Shown piece by piece: positions 1 to 12,560 of a stretch of 64,000 bases of DNA. Numbering within the stretch: the first letter of the stretch is position 1; every line of letters begins with the position of its first letter. The notes beneath the pieces are model-generated. The model made no database searches. It saw only the letters and a program-made list of their open reading frames with translations, and was not told the origin of the DNA. Made by a program: the position numbers and the translations under genes. Location: positions 17,695,365-17,759,364 of the forward strand of contig OY997645.1 in NCBI GenBank assembly GCA_963921795.1. Direction: 5' to 3'. The stretch comes from Nannobrachium achirus (taxonomy: Eukaryota > Chordata > Actinopteri > Myctophiformes > Myctophidae).

Positions 1-402
1 TTTTGCAAGAATCCGCCACATGGTGGCGCTAGAAGAGGGCCATGTGAGAAATGAGGGGTGGGGTCTCCGCGCCGCCGAGGCGGACGAATAGGTACCGGCC
101 CCGGCTCTCCCGGTCGCTCCTAGCCCGAGTTACGGCATTTTATGTGCGCTGCAGTGGCAGGGGGTCCTCCACTGGGGGCGCCACCACTTTTGCATCCGTT
201 CTGGAGCACCAGGAGTCTGTGGTCCCCGGGAATTCCCCGTGAGCAGCCCCGTTGGGGTGGGCATTTGGTCATTTTTGCACATTTGGTCATTTTTTACATC
301 TGGGGGTCCCCCAGGGACCTGGGGGTCCCTGGAGCTCCGGGGGTCTGGCATGGATCTGGCATGGATCGGGGCAACGGTTGCGGAGATATGAGCAGGGCAA
401 AA
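1..402. other. Left edge, no gene seen
   Basis: GC-rich sequence with short mirror or palindromic runs of G and C around 300-345. The first 35 bases contain a CATGGTGGCGCTA motif that recurs in the tandem repeat at 9241-9530, so this is probably the edge of a related dispersed repeat. No credible coding region was recognised. Confidence 0.35.
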
Positions 403-498
403 GTGTGACATGTGACGTGTGACAGACAGACTGACGGACTGACTGACGGACTCACAGTTTGTGGAGGTTTTGATAGTAACTGCGACCTGACGGTCGCA
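403..498 (+). mobile_element. End fragment of the CATATATGG/TGCGACC family
   Basis: A run of GACTGACGGACTGAC-like tetranucleotides is followed by a GTGGAGGTTTTGATAGTAAC-type segment and a terminus ending in GACGGTCGCA. The same order (GACGGACG repeats, GTGGAGGTTTTCATAGTAAA, GACGGTCGCA) ends the complete copy at 28194-29245. Assignment rests on that internal comparison only. Confidence 0.5.
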
Positions 499-1452
499 AT
501 GACATTCCCAGAATAGGGACAATACGATTCATGTGGTTAAATTAGACACTCACCTGAGCAGTCACACAGGAACATCAGACGTACATGTTGTTATCGTAGG
601 TATTTCATCCGTATGGTTGTGGCCTTCCGTTCCCACCATAATACTTCTCCTGTTACCATCCATCCTGTGAATGTTCAGCAAACAATCATGTGCAAGCTGC
701 ACCTCTCCCCTGAGGTGAGACAGTGCCAGGATTTTCTCTACCTCAGTCAGTGCGGTACCTGAACCTTTCTCCCCCCCTCAGCGCAATGGAAACTGTACCG
801 CCATGTCTGACTTGGCCGCTACGCATGCGACGAGAGTCAGCGCCTCTCCCTCGCTAATACTCGACTGCCAAAATACATTAACCAGTAACACACCATAAAT
901 AATTGAGTGTCTGGGTGACTTGGCTGGGCAGGAATACCATATTGCTTGATTAAAACTTTATCACCCGACATTGTGAAAAGTTTCCAAAACAATTCATTAC
1001 CAGGCCATTAATGGTGGCTTGTGCTTTGTAAAACATGATAAAATGGGGGACTTAATTAAAAAACTCATTATACTGCAGTTTTCAGAATTTCACTGCATAG
1101 CCAAGTGCACCCTAGCATCCTCCTCGCACGCTCGTGCTCTTACTTGTTCTAACATTCATGCAATCACACGCACGCAACCTACGCACACACACACAGTCCT
1201 ATACCCTCTAATAAGCTCCAAATACTGTACACCTGTATTGTCGCAACCTTTGTTCTACGCTTTCAACATGAGGGAGTGCAAACCTCTGTGTTTTATTGCC
1301 ACCATTACAGCACAATCTTTTTCCATCTCTTTGCCCTCCCATTCTCTCTAGTTTGAAAAAAAAAAAAAAAAAAAGAAAGATCTTGTTCCTCTTTACAACT
1401 GGAAAGCTGTCCTCCAGAGGAAGCTGCTGTCTTCAATGGGGAAAAGGTAGAC
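499..1452. other. No gene seen; contains a poly(A) tract
   Basis: Unassigned unique-looking sequence. The only clear repeat is a run of 19 A at 1356-1374 after a pyrimidine-rich stretch. Short open frames here have no recognisable domain. Confidence 0.4.
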
Positions 1453-1872
1453 CAGGGGTCTTCAACAGGGGGTCCGGGACCCCTAGGAGTTACTACAGGG
1501 GTTCCTCCAAATCTTTGTGTGATAGAAGCTTTTTTTCTCCTTTTCTATATTAACCACTTGAATCCTAGCGTCCATATTCTGAGAACTATAGCGCTCGCGC
1601 TGCGAGGCGTTGTGAGCTTGTAGATCGGCTATTTTCGGCAAAGAGGTTTCGTGTACAGGGGTAAAAGAGCAGACTAAGTACAGAGTGATAGGTCAAGTTT
1701 ATTAAGTATTGACGTTTCAAGTGGTTAAATATCTGGAAACACATTGACATGAATCCAAAATACTCTGATGATTGTGCTGTCAAACAATGAAACTATGGTA
1801 TCTATGGGTCCCTGCTTCATCTCTCTCTCGACTAAGGGGTCCTAATTGGCCTGAAAACGTTGAAGACCCCTG
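1453..1872 (+). mobile_element. Non-autonomous hAT element with 8-bp TSD
   Basis: The element opens CAGGGGTCTTCAAC and closes GTTGAAGACCCCTG, perfect 14-bp terminal inverted repeats. It is flanked by the identical octamer AGGTAGAC at 1445-1452 and 1873-1880. An 8-bp duplication with CAG...CTG ends is the hallmark of the hAT superfamily. At 420 bp it has no transposase. The interior holds half of the snap-back core (about 1590-1635). Related copies are at 12078, 16176, 25237 and 45400. Confidence 0.93.
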
Positions 1873-2115
1873 AGGTAGACAATGCACATCTATGGCAGCT
1901 ATAGTGTCATGCTAACTTTTCTGCCTCTGCACTTTCCCCCCCTTAAATTCAATTGTAAACAATGGCCAATTAAGATAATGTATCCACTATCCATTGGCTA
2001 ATCATACGGTTCACTGCAGCTCAGTGTGAAGGGTGGTCAACACACCTCAAAGAACACGGTCACCATCTTTAATGGGAAAGAAAAAATATATCAGCACCAT
2101 GTGGCCTTTATAGAT

Positions 2116-2447
2116 CATCGCAGCAGAAGTGGTGTACTGGGGTCACTTAAAGATCGCCCATTCATTTACAAAAAAATATTTATAACAATTATGTTAAGCC
2201 TCGAACAAAGCCATCCAGGATGAAAATCGCTAAACAAAGGGTATTTATTAAATGTAGTATATCAAATAATGTAATATTAAAATATGTTTTCACATAGGAT
2301 CAAAGGTTGTATGGTCATGATTCACTGCCATCCTGGATGACTTTGTTCGAGGCTTAACATAATTGTTATAAATATTTTTGTAAAAGTTTATGGGGAAAAT
2401 GAAAGGCGATTTTTAAGTGACCCCAGTAAACCACTTCCGCTGCGATG
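2116..2447. repeat. Foldback (inverted-repeat) element
   Basis: Sequence 2116-2220 reappears as its reverse complement at 2331-2447, with one indel-rich patch where the right arm is about a dozen bases longer. Arms are about 105-117 bp and the spacer is about 110 bp. Shared landmarks are CATCGCAGC at the outer end and GAACAAAG near the inner end. It has no coding capacity. The two arms give a long snap-back structure, consistent with a MITE-like or foldback transposon, superfamily unknown. Confidence 0.85.
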
Positions 2448-3004
2448 CTCTATCCCCCCATATCCATCCTAGATGGTCTTTGCAAAGGCTCCCTCGATTT
2501 GAATATCACGGTGGAGGCAGAACAATGGCACACAATCACACATGCTACAGGTGCCATCACGTGGGCTATGCCCCCCCAGCCACCCCCCATCCATTCTTTG
2601 TGTACTTCCCATGAAAGAGTTGACCCCCGTGGGCCTCTTCTGCACAAAAGAGCTCTTGCCTGCACTAAATAATTTGACAGAGACATTAATACTGCCTGCG
2701 AGTGGGTCAGAGGTCCTGCGTAACAGGAAAAATGGCTGAAAGAATCTCACAATAATGCATTACTGTACTGTGTATTGCCCATGGAAAAATAAAATAGAAC
2801 GGGGAGGTTGGTGGTGGGTAGCCTGCACGCCAACCAGTAACAACATCCACATGCATAATACTGTACAAACATATGCATGCACAAGTGTTTGTTCAGAACA
2901 GGAGGCCAATTTTCTGCTCTCACTGACCCACGCATACCTCTGGATAAAAGAGGCTAGAGAGACACCGACTCCATGGCTGAAAAAGAGAGCGATGAAAGCA
3001 GTAA

Positions 3005-3056
<52 letters not shown>

Positions 3057-3814
3057 CCTCTCTCCAAATCCCTCTCTATTCCCAAATTGCTTGTCAAAGA
3101 GACAGAATTGGAAAATAAAACGCAGCGGCTGACAAACAAGATTACACGCTGTTTGCACCTGGCCGTGGCAATTAAAGCTCCGATGACAACGGAGGATGGC
3201 CTCCTAATGTGAATGTCTCAAGGCATATCAACGTTCTCACAACAAGATTAGGTCCACCGTGCCACTGTGGCAGCGCTTCTGCCAGCCGCCGTTCCTTGTC
3301 ATTCTGTCCGCCCCCCCTCCCACCTAAACCCACAACCACTTGTGGTGTGTTGGGCTCCGTCGTAAATGGATCTGGATATATTAAGTTAAGCTGGAGACAT
3401 CCATAATTAAACATTGAAACTCAGATGAATTGAAATGATTCAATTGGTATGGCTGTGTTACTGTGGCAGAGAATAGTTTGCAGTGTTCACTGTGTGGTTG
3501 TGGTAATTTTCATGTCAAGGTCGGGACCCCCATATTGATACAGGGCGTGGAACCCCATTTGAAAATGTTTTGTGCCAGGGTAGGGACCATAAGAGAAGAT
3601 GTTTGTTGTTAATATTAGAACATAATGAGAACGTCATTCTACAACTGTCCACCAGTGTTTCTCTTTTTTTTTGGGCCAGTGCCCCCTATCCAATAGGTCT
3701 CCTACCACCCCCACACCAAAGGAAAATGAAAGTTTTATTTGTGTTGTGTAAATGTGTTCCTATAGGCTATATATTTAAGAAATATCATTGGCAGAGACAA
3801 TCATCAATACATTT
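2448..3814. other. No gene seen; CT microsatellite
   Basis: Mostly unassigned. A (CT)n tract occupies 3008-3064 and is the source of Ser/Leu and Arg/Glu repeat reading frames on the two strands. Nothing else was recognised. Confidence 0.5.
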
Positions 3815-4320
3815 CAGTATCATGGTTAGTATCATGGTAAATATCATGTTAGTATCATGTCAGTATCATGGTCGGTATCACCATATCAGTATCAGTGGTG
3901 TCCCCACTGTGGTAACTGATGTTCAGAATGACTTAACCACTTAACCCATTAAGCCCTTTAGATGATTCTACAAATGCCAGTAGTTCTCGTACTTTCAAGA
4001 TTCTTAAAAAAAAAAAAAAATAATCAAAAATCACTGTGTTTTGCGATCTAGTATATTATCTTCTATTTTTTAATAGCAGATGCTTTCCCTGTTTGAATGG
4101 TTAAAACCCTACCAGGGGTCCCTCCTTTTTTTTCCTCTACCAAATTCGCATGATACTGTAGCTTGTAGATCAGCAATTTTCACTGAATGTTTTTACAATT
4201 TGATACTGACCATTGATACTCACTTGATACTGACTATGATACTGATATGATACTGACCATTGATACTCACTTGATACTGACTATGATACTGATATGATAC
4301 TGACTATATGATACTGATAT
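3815..4320. repeat. Paired inverted minisatellites (GTATCATG / TGATACTGA)
   Basis: At 3815-3895 the motif AGTATCATG recurs. At 4201-4320 its reverse-complement-like motif TGATACTGA recurs, including two near-identical 47-bp units starting at 4201 and 4248. Between them lie a poly(A) run and a half copy of the snap-back core (GCTTGTAGATCAGC, about 4161). The arrangement suggests one degraded element with minisatellite ends in opposite orientation. Confidence 0.6.
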
Positions 4321-5089
4321 ATTATGCTAGATAGATATGCCCAGAATAAGGATTCATGCCAGGGTTCATGTGGTTAGCATATCCCTGTATACCCTTACAA
4401 GTGGTATACAACTTTTATATGTTTGAATGGACATAATACCGAAGCAGACACATATCACAGCTCTATAATAAGCAGATCAACAGCCTTAAAACACATCCTA
4501 CTGTAACATCCTTCTCTCGTCTGTGTAAATACAGCGTTCTTGGGGCTCTGCCTCCAGTATTCGTTCAGCTCAGCTCAAGGGAATTCAGTGAAAGCCCCTC
4601 TGTTTTAAATAGCCCATTTGAGTGACAGCAGACAAGCAAACAAAATTGTTTAAATGTACCACTTACACATGCTGCCTTGCTTTCTTCCCTCTTATTTGTG
4701 CCAGAATAATAAAACGAACCCTTCACATAAACAAGAGCAACATCATTATTTCATAAGTTTGCTGTGCCGGGCAGCGTAAATTATGTACACTTTACTTTGC
4801 TGTGGAAGAAAAGCCTTTCCTACTACATTAGTATGCATGTCTGCCTGGATGAGGGTTTGTGTGCCTATATAACATATTATTGGTGTGTGTGTGTGCGTGT
4901 GCGTGCACGTGCGTGTGCGCATAAAGTATATGTATGTACCGGTATGCACTTGCATGCACACACTCACGCACGCACGCATCAGTAAAAACTACAAAGCAGG
5001 TATATTGTCTGGTGGAAACATCATATCCAAAAAACGAAACTGTACTTTTCAGGATTCAATTTCAAAAGCATCTGCTACTTTGTTGTACT

Positions 5090-5233
5090 ATAGACCGTTT
5101 TCCTGAGCGCTCAACTGTAGAGTTGCCATTGCCGCGGTGTAAACAGTTGTGTAAAGTAACTAGTAGCCTACATTTACTTAAGTACTGTACTTAAGTACAA
5201 TTTTGAGTATTTGTACTCAGGAAAACGGTCTAT
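5090..5233. mobile_element. Small TIR element (144 bp) carrying a hAT-like fragment
   Basis: Perfect 18-bp inverted ends ATAGACCGTTTTCCTGAG at 5090-5107 and 5216-5233. The interior (about 5149-5215) matches the left part of the GTGTAAAGTAACTAAGTAC hAT family seen complete at 42371-42870. No target duplication is clear. Non-coding. Confidence 0.7.
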
Positions 5234-5251
5234 TGGCCTACTACCATGAAG

Positions 5252-5767
5252 CAGGGGTTGACACTAAGGTCTCAGAGGCACTTGCCCATCGGGCAAGTAC
5301 AGGTCATGTTCTACTTGCCCGAAGGTAATGCCCACTTGCCCGAAAAGTAAATTGTCCATTATAAAATGATAGGTACGATTTTAATTACCGCTCAATTTAA
5401 CACTTATTTCTTTACTTTCTGGGGCTGTGCGATAAAATGTCATACCTCAATATCTCCAAATCCAAATACCAAATACTTTAGCTATGATTGAATATGTCTA
5501 TGGTTTCACACTTGTTATTTTATATGTAGCAACAGTAAAAACAGCACATTATAGGTAAATAGTGCTCTTATTTTACATTCCACAGACCAGAAGACACTGG
5601 CCACGTTCAGGTGTTTAGACAGATATCTTGTGTTGTGTTTATAGACATTTGTGTCCCCTCTCAAATGAGCACTTGCCCTGTCGGGCAACCTGAAAGCCAA
5701 CTTCACCTGCCCTGACGTTTTATTTACCTGCCGGGGGCAGGTGGGCAAGCCTTAGTGTCAATGCCTG
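5252..5767. mobile_element. TIR DNA transposon, 516 bp
   Basis: The left end CAGGGGTTGACACTAAGG and the right end CCTTAGTGTCAATGCCTG are inverted repeats with a few mismatches. ATGAAG directly abuts both ends (5246-5251, 5768-5773). The CAG...CTG ends are hAT-like, but only 6 flanking bases match instead of 8. The interior repeats CTTGCCCG/CGGGCAAG motifs near both ends. No transposase. Confidence 0.75.
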
Positions 5768-5773
5768 ATGAAG

Positions 5774-7727
5774 AATATTAAGATTAGAGGTATTCCTTCG
5801 ACAGCTATCGTGTCACAACTTATATGGTTTTAATTATTGCACTGTTGACGGTTGACCACTCATTACACTGCCTCCACGTAATCACACTGTTCAAAAGAAA
5901 ATACACACGAAGAAAGAACAAAGAGTTATTTTGTTCTTCTTTTTATACAACTTGAACATCCATATTCTGGAGGGGACATTTGTCAAACATTGCAGATCTA
6001 CAATCTCAAAATATGTCACAACGCATACTGAGCTGAGCTTGTATAGAGCTATTTTTGTCAAATAAAGGAGATTTGGGTGTAAGCAATCCAGTACAGAGAC
6101 TCGGAAACTTCAGTTTACTGGAGGGTTTAAGTGATAAAGTATTATTTTTGTCATGGCATTTTATGCATTGTACAGAATCAAACAGTACAGTGTGCGAGGA
6201 AAGCGAGGGATGGAGAGGTGGGATGACAGTGCTGCTTGAACATCCCAAATACTGGGTTTCTTCATTTAGAGTGATATGTATTTTTATACTGTGAAGTGAG
6301 AAAGTAGGCTTTGCTGATAGCCATATAAATCCATAATAAAAAAATATAAATAAGAATACTGAACATTTCATATCTACAAGCTCACAAGCTATTTGCATGA
6401 CACCATACAGCGATGTCTAAACTAGTTTGTTGATTATGAATCTTGTAAAAAATAAAACGCTTCCTGATCAATCGAAAAATAAATCAATACAACAATCACT
6501 CAAAGATAATTGATAGTTGCAGGAAGACTAGTGTTCAGTGTAGTGATAGGGCTAAAGTTGGTGATTGCAGTTTGTGATGAAGGGATTGGGATTCTGATCA
6601 GTATCGCTGTCGTTGAGTGGTCTAAAGAAGTTCCACTTCTTTTGGCCTCACATACAAATGAGCTCGCTGCCACTCCTGGTTCCCCTTTTGACTCCTGTCT
6701 GACCATCTATCACGGACATGTGACTAGCCTGTAAACCACACCCTGGAGATTAACGCTCCTCATTAGCAGTCTCCCTTTCCCCTTCCCGCCATATTGGCTT
6801 TGCACAATACCATTCCCTTTAGTGGCTTTTCAAATGTCTCTATGTCTGTACGGTTAAGTGTACTGAGTACCGGGGGCCTTCAAAGTGACAGACGGCAGCT
6901 GCTGTGTGACCCCAAGAGATTGGCTGGCCCTTCTGTCCCTTCCTGATTGAGTGTCTAAGCACCGGTCCCTCTCGTCACGTCAAACGCCCCATAAGTGTTT
7001 TATGTTTTCTCAAGCCACTCCCGCATGGCTCACTTGTGAACATAGCAATGTCATATCCTGACAGCCGTTCTCATCTGCAGCTTACACACATACAATGGGC
7101 ATTTAGGCTTGATTAAAGAGGCAGTCCTAAAATAGCATTCCACAAGAGTAAAAAAAAAAAAAAGTACATGGGATGAATGAATGAATGAATACCCTCAACA
7201 ATTAATAGGATAGCGATCGAGGGAAATGTTATGTGGTACTTAATACACATGTTTTTTTTTTGTGTTTAATACTGACGGTACAGTTCACTAGTAAGAGAGT
7301 ATGTGCATTGATGAGGAGCCATGAGGTAGTCTTGGGAGCTGATGACCATGGTTTGTTCATCTCGGTGGTTGGTCGCCTCTGCTCCAACGCTGCCCCACCT
7401 CGGGACTCCTGGAGGATGAAAAAAAAAACACACACACATAAAAAACCTTAGTAGAGCAAAACTGGATGGAAAATTAAACGTTAGTAGAGCAAAACATTGA
7501 GGAAGGAGGTGATGGGGGAGGGGGAGGGCTTTTGGAATCCACGTAGCAAAAAGGTGAGTGAGACAAAACAGGGGTGTATTTATACTGTAATGATGATTAC
7601 ACACATGGATTGGCTAAGAGATAAGCAGTGCAGAACCTAAGTTGAATACAACTTTACATTAGGTGAGGTCCTAATACCAGTGGGCATTTTGGTTGTCCAC
7701 TAAATGAGGTTATTTGTAAACCGTGTT
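5774..7727. other. No gene seen
   Basis: AT-rich unassigned DNA with short homopolymers and a GAAT tetranucleotide run near 7174-7190. No convincing exon, RNA gene or complete element was recognised. Confidence 0.4.
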
Positions 7728-7954
7728 CATTTCTATAGCGCCTTTGCCCAAATTTCTTTAAAATGCAGTGCATCACCTCATTCACCCACCGAAGGTACAC
7801 GCAGGTACAGCAAGCAAGCTAAAGAACCAACCTGCTCATCGGGAGCAGTTAAGAATTTCAGTTTCCTGCTCAAGGCCACTTCAACGTGATGTCAGGAGGA
7901 GCTAGGGATCAAACGGGGAAGTGGATGCTCTACCCCCTGAGCCACTATCGCCCC
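7728..7954 (-). mobile_element. tRNA-derived SINE
   Basis: Read on the minus strand it starts GGGGCGATAGTGGCTCAGG, then an A-box-like GTGGCTCAGGGGGTAGAG and a B-box-like CCGTTTGATCCC, the internal RNA polymerase III promoter layout of a tRNA head. Its 3' part ends near TATAGAAATG, resembling LINE-derived tails of fish SINEs. Too diverged to be a tRNA gene. Confidence 0.75.
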
Positions 7955-8657
7955 ATGGCATAGGCCAATTCAAAAACGCATTTGAGTGACTCAGTGACAA
8001 CATAATGTACTTTTCTGAGATTGATCAAATACTCAACACAATATAAACTATTTCAGTGATCTAATCTTACACACAAAGCAGATTTACAGTAAAAAAGTAA
8101 AAAGGGGGGGAAAGAAGAAGAAGAAAACAAAAGCATTTGACCCTGTGTGGCACAACTGAAGAAATATTTTCTGTCCCTTTCTTTTGGATAAAGATTCAGT
8201 ACATAAATAAATTTGAGGTGGACATCAGCGATGGTTCACAACATCTGAAGTTACATGAACACCCGTGTGAGAGCTCATCATTCTCACTTATTGGCTTGGC
8301 AGAGTTTCAATGGTGAGTACATGCAGATGGAGCGTTTTGCATGGATTGACGGACAATCTAGAGGAGTAAAAATTAGCAATATTCCACCTCCTCTTTCCAC
8401 CTGGCTCTGTCTGTCTCTTGTGTTTTGCTGTCGTTTCTCTCTTTCTCTCTACCCACTCCTTTTTATACTTTTTTTCAATACATTATTCACAGGTATAGAA
8501 CAACATTGGAGTGAGTGAAAACCGACAGCGCAGCAGCCATGTCTGAATTATGATTCATGACATCTCTGACTTTGCCAGGTTGTTTATTGCTCTCTTTGCA
8601 ATGGCTCAGGGCGCAAGCCCTCTCATGTCTTTAATATCTTTTGATGGGGTACTCACA
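7955..8657. other. No gene seen
   Basis: Unassigned sequence with purine-rich patches (about 8100-8130). No feature supported. Confidence 0.35.
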
Positions 8658-8826
<169 letters not shown>

Positions 8827-9240
8827 TCAGGTTCTGATAGAGTTATTTTCTTTTTCAAACCACATTAAAGTGTCTCTGAAATAGATCTCCACTCTCAGCT
8901 TTTCCGCCGAGAGGCAATTATCTGTCTTGCCATAATTGGCAGGAGAAAAAACACATATAAAAATATAAAATACAATAAAAAGAAACAAAAGAAATGATTC
9001 AGTATTCACATATGGAAGCTCCTCAGTCTCACTATAAATGTACTGTAAATTGTATAACCTTTGATTGACGAAAAGTGACCAAAGGTGTTGGATTTGAAAA
9101 GGATCTATATGAAAACGATTTAATATAGAAATGCTTCCAGCAGTGCTTCCATTGTTTGTTATACTATGCAAATATATTGTATGCTTGTTCGTCCGTGCGT
9201 CCGTGCGTCCGTCCGTCCGTGCGTCCTCGCAGTTTGTGAG

Positions 9241-9530
9241 CAGCTAATCTCAGTCACCGTTGGCCCGATCGCTGCCAAACTGAGCACACACACTCCCTGG
9301 ATGCCAATCTAGAACCTCTGCCCCACATTTTTCAAATCAGCCTCATGGTGGCGCTATAACAGGCCGATTTGTGTGGCCTGGTTGTTACCAGCTAATCTCC
9401 GGCGCCGTTGGCCCGATCGCTGCCAAACTGAGCACACACACTCCCTGGATGCTAATTCAGAACCTCTGCCCCACATTTTTTAAATCAGCCTCATGGTGGC
9501 GCTATAACAGGCCGATTTGTGTGGCCTGGT
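9241..9530 (+). repeat. Tandem dimer, 148-bp unit
   Basis: Two near-identical units start CAGCTAATCT at 9241 and 9389 and both end with CATGGTGGCGCTATAACAGG followed by GGCCGATTTGTGTGGCCTGG. A TCCGTGCG minisatellite precedes it at about 9190-9230. A looser relative continues to about 9780 (CCGGCACCACTAGACCATG). Family not identified. Confidence 0.85.
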
Positions 9531-10196
9531 GGAGACCTGTGCTCGGAAGAGCACTGCTTCTAGTTCTGTATGTTTTGTAATTGTCTCCGTCAGGCCGGAC
9601 AGCCAAAGGCAGAAGACGACTGTATGTTTTCACCCCTATCCGTTATGTCTGTGTTTGTGTGTCTGTGAGCTAAACTCCGGCACCACTAGACCATGAAACC
9701 TTGCATGCACACATCCAGTAAGCCATGGAAGAACCTTCACCCCAAACGTTTGAAATCGGTCTCTGGTACTCACTTCACCTTTTGGCATTAACTCTTGAAC
9801 CATATGCCATAAAATACCCCCCTGGAATCCTTGGCTAATGTAATGACACAATTTATGCCACACCCTGACAAAAATGTATTTCCCTGACAAAAAGTTCACA
9901 ATTCAGCATTTTGTTAAAAAAAGGCTTTTTTTACAACTACTCCTTCATTTTATTTGTATAACCGAGTGGAAGCGGGCCACTCGGCCAATCATGATCATCG
10001 ATCATGATTGAAGGAAGGCCGCCACTCTATCCTGATTGGAGGAAGGCCGTCACCTACAGGGAAAACTGAAACAGCTTTTTTCTCCTCACATAGGAGATAG
10101 GGCGGAAGTCTTTATTTGGACACTTTAGTACTATCAGAACATATACCCATTTTGTTATTATTTGAATTAAATGAAATAACTTACCCTACCTTTAAT
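9531..10196. other. No gene seen
   Basis: Contains a diverged relative of the 148-bp repeat and a short palindrome at about 9987-10010 (ATCATGATCATCGATCATGAT). Otherwise unassigned. Confidence 0.35.
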
Positions 10197-10487
10197 GTAG
10201 CATCTTTCCCGATGGGAGGGGGTCAAACATTTCAAACAGTTCGTCCCCCCATATGATGCTGCTCCAGCTGATGTAGTGTAGATTTTCTGGATAGAGGAGA
10301 GACTGCTTTGGGTGATCTTCTGGGAGGTTTTCACCACCTTCTGCATCACCTTGCTGTCAGCAGCAGAGCAGTTTAGTTCCCATGATGGAGAATGTGAGAG
10401 CATACTCTCCACCACACACCTGTAGAAAGCCTCCAGCAGTGAGGTATTGAGGCCAGACCGCCAACGTCTTGTTGCTACAATGTCGAG
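10197..10487 (-). pseudogene. LINE reverse-transcriptase C-terminal fragment
   Basis: On the minus strand about 97 codons read as the region downstream of the RT catalytic core in fish non-LTR elements. The pattern is LLEAFYRCVVESMLSHS, then a Lys-rich QKVVKTSQKIT helix, then LSSIQKIYTTSA and a Cys/His/Arg-rich end (TPSHRERCY). This matches the typical LINE sequence of a short helix, VV.TAQKI and LPS.RRYRS in order. No YADD catalytic box is present, so it is a 5'-truncated dead copy. It lies in a 141-codon open frame, but the flanks of that frame look unrelated. Confidence 0.65.
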
Positions 10488-10856
10488 TGGCTGAAACCAT
10501 GATGCAACAAATACAATCTTAGCTCTTGAAACGTGAGGCCATTCAATACAATAAAACCAGGAAAGAATCTGTGTTGTTTTAGTTTTAGCCATATCAACAT
10601 ACGTTTTTCAGAAAACTGTTTTGTAGAATCTGCCTCACGTATTAATAATTAAGTAAGCCTTGCAAGCTATATGAGGTCCATATTGCAGGAGCCTATCTCC
10701 TGTTTCAGTAGCGTGAGTTAGCTTGATGCACAAGTACACCACCTGCACATGTAGTACAGTACAAGTACACTCCCTGGAGGCCTGGACATGACGCTAGTTG
10801 CAGGGACTTACCCCCATGCAATCCAACCCTTGATGCTGAGTGCCAAACAGAGTCTT
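10488..10856. other. No gene seen
   Basis: Unassigned sequence between the LINE fragment and the next TIR element. Confidence 0.3.
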
Positions 10857-11210
10857 TGGTATGACCCGGCCGCGAGTTTAGAAACTCTAGGCTTGCTAAG
10901 GGAAACCACGCCCCGCACTCATTTTTGAAGCTTGTGATTGGCTGAACCGGAGGTTGGGAGCGCTCCGTTGTAGTCACTTGGACCGCGCGAGGTGCACCAA
11001 AACCCAATTATCATTGCGTTTATCGTGCGCCTTACGGCCTGGGCATAAATAGAACGATTGCATTCACCACGGCTTCGTAACTCGCGCGGCCGACCAAGGT
11101 CCGCTGGCCTTCGCGCCGCTTGCAATGTCGTGGACAATAACTGAAAGCGAGCGCTCCTTCCCTTAGCAAGCCTAGAGTTTCTAAACTTGCGACCCGGCCA
11201 GGCATACCAA
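10857..11210. mobile_element. TIR element, about 354 bp
   Basis: Left end TTGGTATG plus GAGTTTAGAAACTCTAGGC and right end GCCTAGAGTTTCTAAACTTG plus CATACCAA are inverted over about 50 bp with a few differences. The interior is GC-rich and palindromic in places. No matching target duplication was found, so the superfamily is open. Confidence 0.8.
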
Positions 11211-11534
11211 CCTCTCAGTCTCAGGACAGATAACACAAGGCCACTGAGCTGGTTATTACGTCTTAATGGGTTAATAGAATGAATTCAATTTAACAAAGAG
11301 ACAATTCAATTAGATCAATATTTTCATTCCAGAATTAATTTCATTACTGCACATGTGGGGACAATCACACCTATACATGACAAAGTGATTCCCTTCAGCA
11401 GTCCCTCTCCACTACTGCTCGCTCATTGTATGTTTAGATGGGTGGATAGAAAACTAAGCTGGGGGTTTCATGACCCTTTAAAGGGTAGATTTTATGAAGT
11501 AGTATAAAATGATATATCTCATATTAAATTTAAA

Positions 11535-11710
<176 letters not shown>

Positions 11711-12077
11711 ATCAGAATCTGAATATCGTTGTTCATAAAATAAAAATGATATTGCTGGCATGGATGCAGATAGAGATAACAGATATGTGTATAAAGATAA
11801 CAGCCATACAGTGCCAAGAGACAGAGTAAGGGAACATGATCACTTGCCACTGGACAATTTAATATCATCAACACTTTAATAATGAAGCAGAACTTGCAAA
11901 TGCCAGAAGAATGCTGATCTCTCAAACCCAATAATCAATCCCCTCCATGCCGATTAATTAATGAAAAGTAACTATAGTATAATTTCCAGGTACCGTACGT
12001 TACCATGGTGAACGAAGAAACAAGTCGAGACAAGACAAAAACACACCTTAAAATGGTCACATACAGATGACGTAATA

Positions 12078-12560
12078 CAGTGGTCTTCAACGTTTTCAGG
12101 CCAAGGACCCCCAGTTGATAGAGATGAAGCAGGGACTCCCACAACATTTCCATAGATTCCATAATAGTTTCATTGTTTGACAGCAAAACTTCAGTGTATT
12201 TTGAATTCATGTCAATTTGTGTTTTCAGATATTTAACCACTTGAACCATCAACAGTTAATAAACTGGACTGGATCAGAGATGCCCCCACCCTTGAAACCT
12301 TCAAAACCGCTCTCAAAACTCACCTCTTCAATATTGCTTTCCCCAGCTAACTCATTCCACTGTTTTTATTGATTTAATTCCTTAGTCTTAGCGTTTTTCT
12401 TCCCCCTAATAAAGTTGTTTTATTTGTTGCTTTCTCACGCCCCGTGTAAAGCGCCTTTGGGTAATCAGAAAAGCGATATATACTTTTTAGATATTATTAT
12501 TATTATTATTAAGTGGCTAATGTAGGAAACAGGGAAAGATGAGAAATAATAAGAGGAGGA
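12078..12560. mobile_element. hAT copy interrupted by a LINE tail
   Basis: The left end CAGTGGTCTTCAACGTTTTC and the following 180 bp match the CAGGGGTCTTCAAC family (compare 16176-16518, same orientation). After the LINE tail, AAGTGGCTAATGTAGGAAAC resumes family sequence. The central hairpin region and the right terminus are missing or unrecognisable. Confidence 0.65.
12271..12510 (+). mobile_element. LINE 3' end with (ATT)n tail
   Basis: The plus strand reads the C-terminus of a fish LINE polyprotein, PTLETFKTALKTHLFNIAF, followed by a stop. A 3' UTR follows with the typical GTAAAGCGCCTTTGGG and AAAAGCGATATATA tail, ending in an ATT repeat at 12491-12510. It is strongly 5'-truncated, as target-primed insertions usually are. 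L2/Rex-like by tail resemblance (inference). Confidence 0.8.

Noticed and set aside
10167..10592. A 141-codon host gene on the minus strand
   Set aside because: Only the middle resembles known protein, and that part is the end of a LINE polyprotein; flanks look random.
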